Shown here: in pieces, positions 42,590 through 54,448 of the stretch | How the letters are laid out: each line of letters opens with the position of its first letter | Position numbering within the stretch: position 1 is the first letter of the stretch | Assembly: GCA_036346375.1 (NCBI GenBank) | Contig: CM070514.1 | Location: 13,110,463-13,174,462 of the forward strand | Direction: 5' to 3' | DNA length: 64,000 nt | Origin: Guadua angustifolia | Lineage: Eukaryota; Streptophyta; Magnoliopsida; Poales; Poaceae | Translations under genes and position numbers: made by a program | Notes under the pieces: model-generated | Databases searched by the model: none | Told to the model about the DNA's origin: nothing | Seen by the model: the letters and a program-made list of their open reading frames with translations, nothing else

Positions 42590-43870
42590 AAATTGCATAC
42601 TATTTTCGTACAAATGATTATTTGTTTGGAATAGCTAAATACCTAATTATCATTATGCCACCTTGATTATTGAAATGCCATGTATCCACTGTTACCTTAG
42701 GTTAGAATATTATTAGTTGGATATGATTGTATTACCAACAATTGAGTTATTGTAGTTATGTTTAGACATGCTTAGTTGTGCGATGTGTTCTTGTCACATG
42801 ATGAATATTGATGATCTTAACTTAATGGGATATAGAATTGTGGCGGGCAACCACTATTGTAAAATTTGTTATGCCACGGTAGTGTATGCCATTGGTCTTG
42901 GTTAAACGAAATAGTTTTCACTCGGGCAAGTGGTCGTGTAGTAAAAGAGGAGCAGTTGGCACATTTAGGATGTGGGTGTCTCATCCGAGACTTTTTAAGG
43001 ACTTAATCTTGTACACCATTGAACAGGACTTAAGCATACAACCACATGTCTAGTATACATCAGATATGACCGATTAATTTGCAATGTCTTAACTTGAGTA
43101 CTGTTGGTTAGTGGTGTGGGTTCCGGGATGGACGGATAGATTCACACAGCACAAGAGGGCCCTGAGTGTGGTGGATGGAACCCTTCTATGGTGAAATCTT
43201 AGCGAGCGGTGCTGTGTTTAGACAGAGCATCATAAAAGGCTTTGTTATAATCTTCTTATTGCACACCTAAGGAAGTGCGTAATTGCATGATATATAAGAT
43301 TGATCATATATTATGGGTAAAGTAATATAATCTCTATAGAGTGTAAAACTATTTGAATAGCTGTGTCTGCGGTCATGGACATACCTGAGAATTTCGCATG
43401 AGATATAGAGTTTTTCATAAAAATGTTGGAAGGTGGAATTGTTGGGATATGAATGGGGAGTTCACTATTGATTTTGATGTTCCAAGTTAACATTGGTGAG
43501 TTCAGTGATTTGATGATGGTTTTAGATGATGATAGGTGAAGCCTTATTGATCAGTTGCTGAGGATGGACCAAGGAATATGGAGTTCTATGAGGAGTATTA
43601 TGAAGATTACATAAACTAGGAAAGCAATTTTCCAAACGATTGCATGTGGCATGTCAAATGGCCTAAGTTATTTTATTTTCACTGCAAGAGTCTAATTGTT
43701 TCTTAGACCCTAAAGGCATAGTTGTGTAACCTTGACTATAAGGTCTGTTGCTATTATTTAGTAATATATAATTTGCTGCTTGCTTAGTTAATTCATTGTA
43801 TGGAATATTATTTCATTATACCAAATGACACACGTGCTGGTGCTATTATGGCGATTACTATCATTTGAAT
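42590..43870 (+). mobile_element. LTR-like unit A, right part
   Basis: It continues unit A after the AAATT duplication with AATTGCATACTATTTTCG and runs parallel to 49520-50930 of unit B (for example GGGTTCCGGGATGGACGG here against GGGTTCCGGGATGTACGG in B). Similarity fades after about 43830 and the terminal CCCGACA seen in B is not found, so this end may be truncated. Small ORFs have no domain. Confidence 0.6.
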
Positions 43871-44874
43871 TTGGTGGCACGAGGCTTAGGCGATAACAAG
43901 ATTATCGGCTACCAAGGGTGCTTCTTGGATTTTTCAAATATGATTGAGATGCAAATTTAAAATAAATTCAATTATGCACTAATTGAGACTTTAAACATTG
44001 ATCAACTTCAAACAATTAGCCAAGACCCATCTTGATAGTATGGAACCTATTCTAGCAATCCGATCTTTTCTCCAAAACTCCGAAATCGGCAAAAGTTATG
44101 AAAAAGGTCCTTAATTTTATACCTTTGCTATTTATCTTGATGCATTGATCTTCATTCGCTCCATTTTCATACTTCATCACGTGCCATGACTAAGGACTAA
44201 CATATTTTCAATATTCTCAAGAAAAATATTAGTCCTTGAATCGTAATTGTCATTAATTACCAAAACCAAAATGAATTGGAGGCCTAGATGCTTTCAATCT
44301 CCCCATTTTTGGTAATTCATGACAATCTCAACATACATAATAAATTGAAATTGATTTTGAGTATGCAACAAGCATGATATACTATATACTCAAAGATTTT
44401 TCTTTAATGGTGTTTTGCTTTTTGAAAAAAAGAATAATGACTTTTAGAGAAAAACACTATTAAAGCCACAATATTTAATTAAAAACTCTCCCTAAAGATG
44501 TGCATATGAAAAATAAGTTGAAATTTGCAACTTAAGAATTTGGAAATTTTGACGGAGTTTTCCCTTAAATATTGAGTTCGAGGATGTCAATACATGAGCA
44601 ATGAGTATATCAAGCATGAAAATGAATATGAGACAATAAACCATGGATAGAATTTTAAAGCTAAACATAAGTGACCATAACACATTCAAACATAAATATT
44701 CAACCGCATAAGCATCTAAAACAACATCCAAAAGCAACATAAACACCATGAGGTTAATTAGCTTACATAAATATATAAATAATAACTATGAGCTAATCCT
44801 CTAGCGCACTTCATCTTCATCACTCGCACTTCAAGCTTGCTCCTTATTTATTCATTTATTCTCCCCCTTTGGCA
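43871..44874. other. AT-rich DNA, possibly LTR or 3' UTR of an older element
   Basis: No ORF with a domain. On the minus strand CAAAGGGGGAGAATAAAT (about 44859-44876) directly follows the stop of the ORF at 44875 and looks like the polypurine tract of SIRE/Maximus-type Copia elements. The DNA to its left would then be that element's LTR. No partner LTR was found. Confidence 0.35.
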
Positions 44875-45969
44875 TCAAGTACCAAAAACGAGGCAACACC
44901 AAGAAATGCTCACGAAGATGGAGGAGGCAAAGGAGGAGTATGGTGATGCCGAAGTGGTGAAAGGCAACTGGGCAGTGCGATACTCCTGGAACAAAGTGTA
45001 AAGCTCCTGAATGTTAGAATCCAATCGCCCTCGAACCTCCTCGACAATTTGGCAGCTCTGAAATTGATATTCATCAACACGAGCAAAGTTACTCAACATA
45101 TCAGTCCTCAAACTCGTGAAGCTGCTCATCATGTAACTTCGTAGACTGCCAAAGCTCACAAGAAATGAATCTTGATGAAGTTGCTGAGCTGGCTGAGCCT
45201 GCTCCCCTTCCTCCCCAGGCTCTTGGTGCTACAGCTACTGAGAAGACTAACCTCTCTATCCAATAACCCTAGGTGCCGCCTCTCGAGGCTTGTATGGCTT
45301 GTGAGATCTGCCACACCCACCTCAGTACCCCGTCACCCTCTTGATGATCATCATGATATAGGGTGCAAAGTAAATACCCTTGCCGCAATCACCAGTAGAG
45401 GAAGCCATCTCTCTTAGAATAAAATCAACCACATCAAACTTCTGCTTGTTCATAATCTTGTTCATTAGGTTCCAAGCATAGCCTCTGATCTCGTTAAAAT
45501 TATCACTCTTGGGATGAATGGTAACCCTAACAATTCTATTTATGAGGCTCGATGCGGGGAGGAGGTTAGCCATTTTACCTAGCCTTTTAGTGGTCGCTGA
45601 GGGATCATAGAAATCAAACTGCCTCTAGAGAGGTAAGACTCTGTCACTGTGGACTTTGGGATATCCACTATGGAAGATGCCTCAAGCTTACTCAATTTCT
45701 TCCTTGGAGGCAGTGTACACAACAGCATTAGTCATCCATGTAATTTCATCAAAAGAGTCAGATACATAGAGGGTGGTATAAAACTGACGGGTCATATCAT
45801 CCTTATAGTCACACCTCATACTTATGAAGTCTGCTAGGCCGGCTCCATGAAAAAGCTCGAGCACACCAACAAATAGAGGAATCTTCTGGATGCACTCCCA
45901 ACTCACCCATTTGTGATCAGCAAATTCTTTGTTCAGATAAATTTTATAGTAGACTTTTTACTGAAACAT
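44875..45969 (-). pseudogene. Unclassified retroelement ORF, downstream part (split by element C)
   Basis: Pieces on the minus strand read, from high to low coordinate, VYYKIYLNKEFADHKWVSWE, CIQKIPLFVGVLELFHGAGL, TRQFYTTLYVSDS and WMTNAVVY. Further down come MNKIMNKQKFDVVDFILREM (45322-45573) and a coiled segment YQFQSCQIVEEVRGRLDSNI (44875-45159). I have seen this kind of sequence in grass retroelement-derived proteins. Its place before a polypurine-like tract suggests the extra 3' ORF of a SIRE-type Copia element, but the assignment is weak. The upstream part is at 55189-55430 on the far side of element C. Confidence 0.5.
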
Positions 45970-46732
45970 TGTTCATGAGACTAATGGAGGCCTAATCTTT
46001 CGGTGAGATAGATAACTATCGATTAGTGGAGATGACCCTCACGATCTAGGCTACGACCGAAACATGACCAATGCCAAGCAATCGCTGAACCAAACTTTGA
46101 ATTGTTATCAACTATTCAAAAACCCGGTTGACCTTATCATGAAGATCAACTCCTGCAAGTAATTGAAGAACAAGCAATAACAAGGCAAAAGCAATCTAAA
46201 ATTGCAAATATAATTGAAGAATTGATATGGGGTTCTAAAGCACGGTATAGCTATTGATCTTATCGAACAAGAGAATACCAAATAATTTCACCAAGAAAAA
46301 CTATGACTAAACAAAACCCAAGTAATTTTGGGGGACTCCCTTGCTATATATAGGTAAACGGCAAGAAAGATTTGGCTAGCGCAAAGGAGTGGCTGAATAG
46401 GACTCTTACAAAGCCTAAGGCCCAAGTTTGACTCGGACTGGAAAGTTGATCCGACTTGTTTGGGCAATTATAGAGTGCTCTGAAGAAATTTTTATGTGAG
46501 GTCAAATCCATTGGAAAGATCTCGAAGTAAGATTTTAATCAAGTACAAGAACTCTTCAATCGGATGTCGTATGCAAATGTTATGCTCATTTTACTTCAAA
46601 ATGGTATTTGGAGGCCGAATTGTACTCCAGAACATGATGGATTTGATATCTCTCTTTTCTTGGCCCATAAATGACGTTTTGGAGATGGTTCAACCAGGTG
46701 TGGTTGTATCTATAGTAGTGATGTCCTCATCA
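45970..46732 (-). repeat. 3' LTR of element C
   Basis: It aligns with 54449-55188 throughout (shared text includes AGCAATCGCTGAACCAAAC and GTAATTTTGGGGGACT). It ends ATGTCCTCATCA at the inner side. A CTATATATAGG box lies at about 46342. Confidence 0.88.
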
Positions 46733-47155
46733 TCCTCCCCTTCTTGAATTTGAGTCTTCCTCGACTCAAGCTCACATTTTAGCTCGTCATTAACACAAAA
46801 CATCCTCATATAGGTTTTGCATTTTTTTAAATAAAGTAGTAACTCTACCTCTTTATATAGTTTAAAAACAGGAAAAACATTTAATTATTCACATAGTTCA
46901 ACACTTCTTTCCAGCATATAGAGGCATGATGAATGCTAGCACTTGTAGATGCTTCCTTCCCTCCTTGAAGGAAAGCCATCCTCGGTTTTGGACAACTTGG
47001 AGAGGAAACAAGCAACAAAAACAACAACGTGTATGCAGCATATATGTATGTATCCCATATTTCATTGTTCTTTTGGTTTCATGTAATGCTATTTACATAA
47101 CAGCAAATGAGAAAATCAAGTTTAAGCAAAGCACCGTTGCTCAAAATTTTGCAAC

Positions 47156-47902
47156 TCAATTGTGATTGTACGTGAAGCACATAATATAAATATTAGCATG
47201 ATTCAGTTTGCAACATAATTTACAAATATAAGTAAAGCACATATCTATCCCAACCCTTGGATAAAGAATATTCATATTTTGTAAGCCTCGTTCAATAACA
47301 TAAATGGGCAAAACTATTATAAGTTTTGGTAACAAGCATAGCTCATTCATATGATCAGATTGTAAACAAGCAATATCAAACCATTCTAACAATGGTGACA
47401 TAATTTTAATGGGCTTCCACTCATCAACCACGACATGCTGATTTGTAATACAAGTCAATGTATTAAAATTCGAATAATGAGGTAACAAGCTATGGGTATC
47501 ACACATATCAGGAAAATTTGATGGTACCACATATGAAACAAGTTGTTGCATACAATTAGGATTGCCCAAAATAGCAAGTTTCAATTCAACAAGTTTATCA
47601 CAAGTTATGCATATTTTGTAAACAAGAAACTTGCCATCTATGCTATAATTACCAAATAAATTGAATTTAATACAGTAAGCATAGATACTAGATAAAGACT
47701 TAAGAGATAAAATTTCAGCAATCTTACCCATAGCACAATTCAAACTAACAGGCTCATTCAACATAATATAGCACAGAACAATAGCAGGGAATATTCTAGC
47801 TATCACTTCCTTATGCGTAATCAGCACCACGTTAGTAGAATTATTGTAACATCCCAAAATTTGAGTTTCGGAATGCTGAATTTGAAAATGAACCATTTGC
47901 AT
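47156..47902 (-). CDS. Hypothetical 248-codon ORF inside element C and edge of unit B
   Basis: An unusually long open stretch for AT-rich DNA, rich in Cys, Ile and Leu. I recognise no domain. Its first ~19 codons (47845-47902) lie inside unit B, so the predicted start is younger than the rest and the original frame would continue from the gag-side interior of C. Segments such as KSLSSIYAYCIKFNLFGNYS are not from a known retroelement domain that I can name. It is sense-oriented with C. It could be a remnant of an unusual gag-downstream ORF, or chance. Confidence 0.3.
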   Translation of the reverse strand: MQMVHFQIQHSETQILGCYNNSTNVVLITHKEVIARIFPAIVLCYIMLNEPVSLNCAMGKIAEILSLKSLSSIYAYCIKFNLFGNYSIDGKFLVYKICITCDKLVELKLAILGNPNCMQQLVSYVVPSNFPDMCDTHSLLPHYSNFNTLTCITNQHVVVDEWKPIKIMSPLLEWFDIACLQSDHMNELCLLPKLIIVLPIYVIERGLQNMNILYPRVGIDMCFTYICKLCCKLNHANIYIMCFTYNHN

Positions 47903-50900
47903 TTTTCTTGAATTAATTAAAGATTAGTTAGAATTTTTCCAATAATGAAAAGATTTAAATTAATTAATCTATGTAGCAAACAAAAGATTTCCAGTTTTAG
48001 TTAGGTCCATTGTGCTCCAAAGAATTTTTTTGTATTTTTGGAGATTTTTTTTGAATTTATTTGCTATTTATTGGAATTTATTTTGGATTTATTTGTATTT
48101 CTGGAATCTAATTAATTGTAAAATCGTTTTTATTTTCTAATTTTGCTCTCGGGCTGAATTTCCACCGGCCCATTCCTATTCACCCTCCTCGACTTGCCTC
48201 ATTGGCCCGCTCCACCTCAGAATATGGCCGGTCCAACTCTGCTGCAAACCGTCGCTCGGCCCGGCGACCGCTCCACGGCCCGACCACTCCGCCACCGTGT
48301 GATCTCGATCCGATGCATCTCATGGAGCCGTGTAGCCATCACTATGCACTGTCCGATCTGTGTCACGTGGATGGCTGGGATGCGGACTCACGTCGCTGCG
48401 CCACCTGGCCTGAAACCCTAACCCTAGCCTAGAGACTCAATGCGCCTTTACGCATTGCTTTCGGAGTTCATGCCAAACATGCCTCCCTAAGGCTATTTAA
48501 AGCCCCAAGGACCCCTGTCCAAGGTTTGTCGTTCCTCGCCGCAATTGCTGCCTCCTTCATCGTTGCCCAAGAGCCCATCATCGACGAGTTCTTCCTTGCC
48601 GGAGTTCTCCACCGTAGCCACAACCTTTCACCGCATTGATCTCCCCCGTCGATGCACCTCTACTACTACCGGTTGCACGAATGTGTTGCTTGGTTGTGCT
48701 CTCCCAGATCCATGCCGAACCAAGGTAGATCCGATGTTGTTTCGCCGTATCGTGCACCATCTTCCTCGCATCTGGCGAAATAGCACTGCCACCGTCGCCA
48801 TCATACTTCGTGGAACTATGGTCGTCCGATCATGACCTCACGACCTAGATCACGCCACGTCTCCCTGCCTGCGTCCTTGCCTCTTCGCCGTCCGATTCCG
48901 CATCGCCACTAGATGCGTGACGCGTGGCCGTCTGCGTTAGCGCTGCTCACGTGTGCGCCGCGTTAGTGCCGCATAAGCCGTCTGCCTGTCGTGATAATGC
49001 CGACCCTAACCTTTATTCCGTGAGCAGGTCCATAGTGGGCGCACCATGGTCGTGGACTCGGTCCATGGACCAAGGATCCCGCATGTTAGTGAAATAAGGA
49101 TTTTTTGATTTATTTTTATTTTGGGAAAATTGATTGCTGACATCAGCATTGCGTCATTAATCGATTCTTCAATAGAGAAATAAATCCGAAAAATTTGGAT
49201 TTAATCTTTTTCAGCCTTTTTCTCTGAATTCAATCTTTTGGATTCTCGTTCTCTTTCATACGAACTCCGATTTAGGCGATTCAAGTTTCTAAATTTTTCT
49301 AAAATCGAGTTCTATTTTTTAGAGTAATTTATTTTTAAATTTTGAGCTTGTTTGAGTCTCTATTTGGTATTTATTTGGCTTCATTGCTTTCTTTTTTGGT
49401 AGAATCGAATTCCGAAGGAGCGAACAGAGACTTCGAAGACCAAGACTCAACACTAGATCAGCAAGGCAAGTCGTAACCTTTGATCATATTAAACCCATGT
49501 TTGCAAAAGTACTTTGTTTTATACAATTGCATGCTATTTGTGTATCAATGCTTAGTTTATGGGAATAACTATTCACCTAGTTGACATTATGCCAGCTTCA
49601 TCTTTGGAATGCCATGTATCCATTGTTAGCCAGTAGATGGGTCATTATTAGTTAGACAATCATATTACCAACAAAGGGTTATCGTAGTCATGCTAATGCT
49701 TAGACCTGCTCAGCTGCACGATGGGATTCATGTCATATGTGAATTAATGTTAATCTTGACTTAATGAGATATTGAATCGTGGCCATTAGACACATTTGTA
49801 AAACTTGTTGTACCATGGCGGGGTTGCCATTGGTATTGGTTAAACAAAATGTTTCCCCTCGGGCAAGTGATAGTGCGAGAAAGGGGTACTTTCTAGCCTT
49901 GTTGGGGCGTGGTGTCTTGCGGAATACAATTTTAAGGACTTAATCTTGTGCGCCATTGAACTGGGCCTAATCGTGCAACCACAATCTGGTATGGGACAGA
50001 CCTAGCTGATTAATTTACAATGTCTAGTCTTGAGTACTGCCAATTGTTGGTGTGGGTTCCGGGATGTACGGGTAGATTCACATGGCTCAAGAGGGGGGCC
50101 TCGAGGAGCGAAACCTTAGAGGGCAATATCGAGTTTAGATAGTGTGTTGTAAAGGCTTTATAATGATATCTCTGCGACACACCAAAGGAAGTTTGTTAAT
50201 ATCGATTGCACCAAGAAATGTTCATGTCTTGTGGGTAAAGCTGTACAATCTTTTCAAAATGTAAAACTATTTGAATAGTCGTGTTTGTGGTCATGGACGT
50301 GCCCAGGAATTTCACACGAGGTATAGGATGTTTCGTGAAATTTGGGAATGTGGACTTGTTGGAATGTGAACGGGGAGTTTACTGTTATTTTGTTGTCTAA
50401 AGTTACATTGTTGAATTAAGTGGTTTGATAATTGTTTTGGATGGTGTAGGGTGATGCCTCGCCAGTCTGTTCATATTGTCTACCATTGATTTACCAGTTA
50501 TTTATTATCTTTTTCATAAATATGCTTTCAATCTATTTACTGTATTTCAATTTAAGTTATTGCTTTCTACAAATGAACCATATGACTGTCCTTTGTCAAG
50601 CCTTGCATGAATATCGCATCATTTCTCTACGACTTGCTGAGTATTTTTTGTACTCACGGCTTAATACCTTTGTTGATCAGTTGCTAAGGACTAGAAAGTA
50701 ATGAGTACCATGAAGAGGAATACTACGAAGACTACGTGGACTAGGAAGGCGTTTCCCCAAACGATTACCTGTGGCATGTCGAATGGCCCAAGTTACTTAT
50801 TTTCTGCTATAATATTTTATTTGTTTGTTAAGCCTATAAGGCATGGTTGTATGAACCTTGACCATAAGGTCTTTTGCTTTAACTAATAATAATTTGCTTC

Positions 50901-51023
50901 TTCTTAGTTAATTTGTTGTATGGAATGATATTTCATCTGTGTTGCCACTGTATGCACTAGCATGATCCTTGATTAGTACAATATACACAGAGGGTTTCAG
51001 ATTTGCAAATCTGGGTCCCGACA
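47845..51023 (+). mobile_element. LTR-like unit B (probable solo LTR, 3.18 kb)
   Basis: It starts TGTAACATCCCAAAATTT and ends GGGTCCCGACA, giving TG...CA ends. It has a TATA-like CTATTTAAAGCC at about 48492 and an AT-rich tract before the downstream half. It lacks any pol domain. The flanks ATTAT and ATCGT match at only 3 of 5 positions, so the duplication is eroded or the edge is off by a base or two. It is homologous to unit A over the first ~150 bp and from about 49200 to the end. It lies inside the interior of element C. ORFs at 48.2-48.8 kb have no domain. Confidence 0.72.
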
Positions 51024-51299
51024 ATCGTCCTCACGTGTGATATCATCTACTTCACTCGAATTTTCTGTTATTTCTTTCACTTGCTCGGGGTGTATGCTCT
51101 CATTAAGGTTTGGTGCTGTGCATGCAACAGTAGTAGCATTTAACTCTATAGGAACCTGAACTGTGGTTGATTGTCTTCTCTGTATTTTTGTTTTAGCTTT
51201 ATATGAAAGATTAAGAAAACATGACATATAATTGTATTCTTTGCAAGATATCATGATCTGAATGTCAAAATCTAGTCCACAATGAAAGTTGTTCATTCA

Positions 51300-51850
51300 A
51301 GTCTTTTCGGTCTCTTCTAACCCACAACGCAAAGATCTACACTAAAATTCTTGGTAGTACTCATCCACAGTTTTACTACCTTGTTTTAGACATTGCAATT
51401 CATTCTGTAATTGGTGAGCAACATATGAAGGGACAAATCTAGCTCTCATAATTTTCTTCAATTTAATCCATGTGCTAGGGATGTCCTGATTTTAACTCAT
51501 ATAATCATTCCACCAAAGAGCAGCATAATCAATAAATCCACTAGTAACAACCCTAACCTTATCATGCTCAGGAATTCTGTGTTTATCAAATGATTGTACT
51601 ACAGCTAATTCCCAAGTAAGATAACCTTCATGATCATATTTACCAATAGAAATAGGTACGGTGAATTTATTTTTGGTACGTGTGCTATACTGTCGTACCT
51701 CCCATGGTGGTGAGGCTATACTCGTACGTTCTTTGTATCTCGAAGTGTGAACTCCCTCTTCTCCTAGAATGTTGTTGGCCTAAGCACTACGATGTTGAGA
51801 ACCTGCCATTGTTAGTGAAAACAAGAAACAAATCACAAGTATATGTTCCT
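51300..51850 (-). pseudogene. Gag remnant of element C
   Basis: The minus strand reads SGFIDYAALWWNDYM, a TAA, then TWIKLKKIMRARFVPSYVAH, NELQCLKQGSKTVDEYYQEF, a TAG, and CGLEE. The W-x-x-LK-x-x-M-R-x-RFVP and V-x-x-Y-x-x-EF signatures are those of the Retrotrans_gag core in plant gypsy elements. At least two in-frame stops show decay. Continuation toward 51024 is interrupted by unit B. Confidence 0.78.
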
Positions 51851-52132
51851 ATCAACTACTAAGTGCTGGTAGTTCAAATTCTCTCACGCTGAAGCTTTTA
51901 CCAAGTTCTTACCAATTCTTACCAAGCAAGCAATTGGTAGTAGGCGGTGGTTAAATGATAAATGCACTCAAGCTTGCAAGCGATTGCAAGGAAAAACGAT
52001 GCGTATTTAAACATAGAAGGTGGTGCTTGGACGGGTAATATTTATTTCTATGCAATATGATAATTCTAGTTATTGTAATGATAAGTAATGACCCAAACTA
52101 GAATTCACAAGCCCTAGTTGCCGATCACAAGG

Positions 52133-53116
52133 TGTCGGTGTACTTTGCACCGGGGTACCCTCTCCACCGTAGATCAGTCGGCCCAAGTAGTGGCCTGGCC
52201 CAAAAATAGGCTACTTGGCGGCGGTGGGCGATCATGCCACTCGCGGGACAGAAGCCCACGTGGCGGCTGGCGGCGGTGGCGATCATGCCACTTTCATGGG
52301 CGCAGGCATGCAGTGGCGACTTTGGCGGCGGGTGGGCGGTCATGCCCTACTCGCCGGACGGGAATCCCACGTGGCGGCCTAGCGAGCGAGTTATGCCACC
52401 TCACCGACGTCGGCCCGTGGCGGCACAGGTGGCAGCGAACAGCGGGCCCCACTCGTCAGGCCACGAAGACAACCAAAAACAATGAGAAGAAGGCTTCGCC
52501 CCGAAGCCTCCCTCTCCTGACACGCTGTGCCAACTATCGACACGACGACGGCCCATCCCTCTGACACCTCTCACCAAACCCATCGTAGGAGCGTCATGTC
52601 CGGACCGGGCGAAGCCACGCAGCGACATTAAATGGGGTTTGAAGGACAAGGCTACAGTGATGGGTGTAATAAATGAGTCATGGTTCAGTATGATAAGGCC
52701 ATAGTGATATGTGTAATAAATGGCTCATAGATCAGTATGATGTCACCTTCCTACCTGTCTGAGCCAGCCCGCTCTATATAAGGGAGCTCTAGTGCATGGG
52801 GAAGGGGGGTCCTGGATCCCGACCAAGAGGAAAAGAGACTTAGTAAAAAAAAGAGCAGAGCAACCCGAAAGAGCTATTGTAATCACCTCCATACTTCATC
52901 AAAAAGATCTAGCAGGACGTAGGGCTATTACCCGCATCGGGGGCCTGAACCTGGATACATCGCTGTGTTCATTGATCTGTTGATCCCCGGGATCTCCTGT
53001 GCGAGAGTCATTAGGGTTTTCAGCCACGAAGATGCCCTCTACCGAACCCTAACCTCCATCCTAGGAGTAGTCAACCCTGTCCGTTGACGGGGCCTGTCAG
53101 GCGAAATACGCCGGCA
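52133..53116 (+). mobile_element. Solo LTR with perfect 5-bp duplication, 984 bp
   Basis: It starts TGTCGGTGTACTTTGC and ends ACGCCGGCA, flanked on both sides by CAAGG (52128-52132 and 53117-53121). It holds a TATA box (GCTCTATATAAGGG at about 52769), tandem GGCGATCATGCCAC-type units at 52200-52400 and a 47-bp duplication at about 52650-52745. No interior or second LTR is present, so it results from LTR-LTR recombination. It sits inside the leader of element C. The ORFs across it are chance in GC-rich DNA. Confidence 0.88.
52769..52783 (+). promoter_or_regulatory. TATA box of the solo LTR
   Basis: CTCTATATAAGGG is a strong plant TATA element at the expected place, about two thirds into the LTR. 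Transcription would start near 52800 and run right. Confidence 0.6.
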
Positions 53117-54448
53117 CAAGGATATAAGCGAATTTCAAGACAACACACGCATAAAGATAACGGTACTTTTGCAATCAAGGAATGAGCTATAAAATATAAG
53201 TGAGGCACCAAAAGCTCTATTACACAAATCATAGAAAGACGCTAACTTATTGCTTGGGCACAAGATTGCTTATTAATTAATACAAATTGCACAATCTGAA
53301 AATAATGAACACAAATTAGGGTTTTACTCAATATAGTGCGACCAGCCACTATTTTCTTTTTTTCTTCTTTTTATGGCCTTTTGGCTCTTTTTTCTTTTTT
53401 CCTTCTTTGGGTGACTTTCAGCCATACTAGTATGAACAAAATTTTGGAATCCCTAACTTGATGTCACAAGATAATATGATATGATAATTTAAGATTATAT
53501 AATGTATCAAGTAGAGCAGTTCTAAGCAATATCAACAAGCTAGTCTCAAATAGGATCAAAGTATTCGCAAAGGATGAATTAGTTCCCAAAGGTATGTGTA
53601 CTGATATTTTTGGGGTTTTATGGTTTGTGGATGCTACTAGACTTAACCAACTCAAAGGAACAAAGCTAGAACACAAATTGACTTAAGAAACCCAAATTCG
53701 GCCACAATAGTGCAACAAAATTGTTGCCACAAATAAAGTATGAAAATGACCAAATCTAGTTTGCTCGCAATGTAATAAATTGAAGGTAATGTTCTATGCT
53801 TTAAAACAAGTATATGAACACACAATTTAGAGCTTGTATATAGAAGGTATAGCCAAAATACCGAGGTGCATAGATTTGACCTAAATTTAGCCGATGTGAC
53901 CAAATCCGAATCCGAATCAAATTCGGTTTGAAAGAGTCCAAATCACAATGGACACCGAAAAACGTTTTTGTAGAGGGCTCTTCAAGGATTTAGGAAAGTA
54001 CAAAAACTTTTCAATCGGAATTCAGACATGAGAATTATAATCAAAATACCAAACCAATCTAGATTGGAAGTACAACTTGCTTCACCAACTTTGACGTCCC
54101 GATTAGGTTGACATGGGTACAGAATTAGAGTCCGTGCCCAACTAGGTTTCTATGGAGATGTTCCAAGGTTTCAAGCAAGTGCAAGAACACTAGAATTCTA
54201 GTTCGTATGGGAAAGTTATGAATAAAATAATGTACTGGACAGATTGAAACAAAAGCTACGTGAAGGAAAAAATGATCAGTAACTAAAACAAGTACTCCAA
54301 TGGATCAAAACCTAACAAAAAACACTAAAATACCATATTGAATCTAAAGGTTGAATTTTCATGGAGTTGTTTTCAATTTAGGATAGAAAACAAAAACTAA
54401 TCTAAAATACTGAAATTCTCACCGATCAATGAAAGCTCTAATACCACC
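53117..54448 (-). other. 5' leader and interior of element C
   Basis: Non-coding, AT-rich DNA between the gag remnant and the right LTR. Its right end (54180-54448) is clearly homologous to the leader of element E at 57988-58246, for example TTGTTAGGTTTTGATCCATT on the element strand. No ORF with a domain. Confidence 0.6.

Noticed and set aside
48408..48428. Telomere-like AACCCTAACCCTAG
   Set aside because: Only about two units inside unit B; too short for an interstitial telomere repeat.
52118..52564. Plus-strand ORF of 148 codons, zinc-rich looking
   Set aside because: Lies across the start of the solo LTR and consists of its GC-rich tandem units; no host gene support.
53340..53415. Pyrimidine-rich run as a possible polypyrimidine or PPT signal
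   Set aside because: It is not next to any LTR edge; simple low-complexity DNA.
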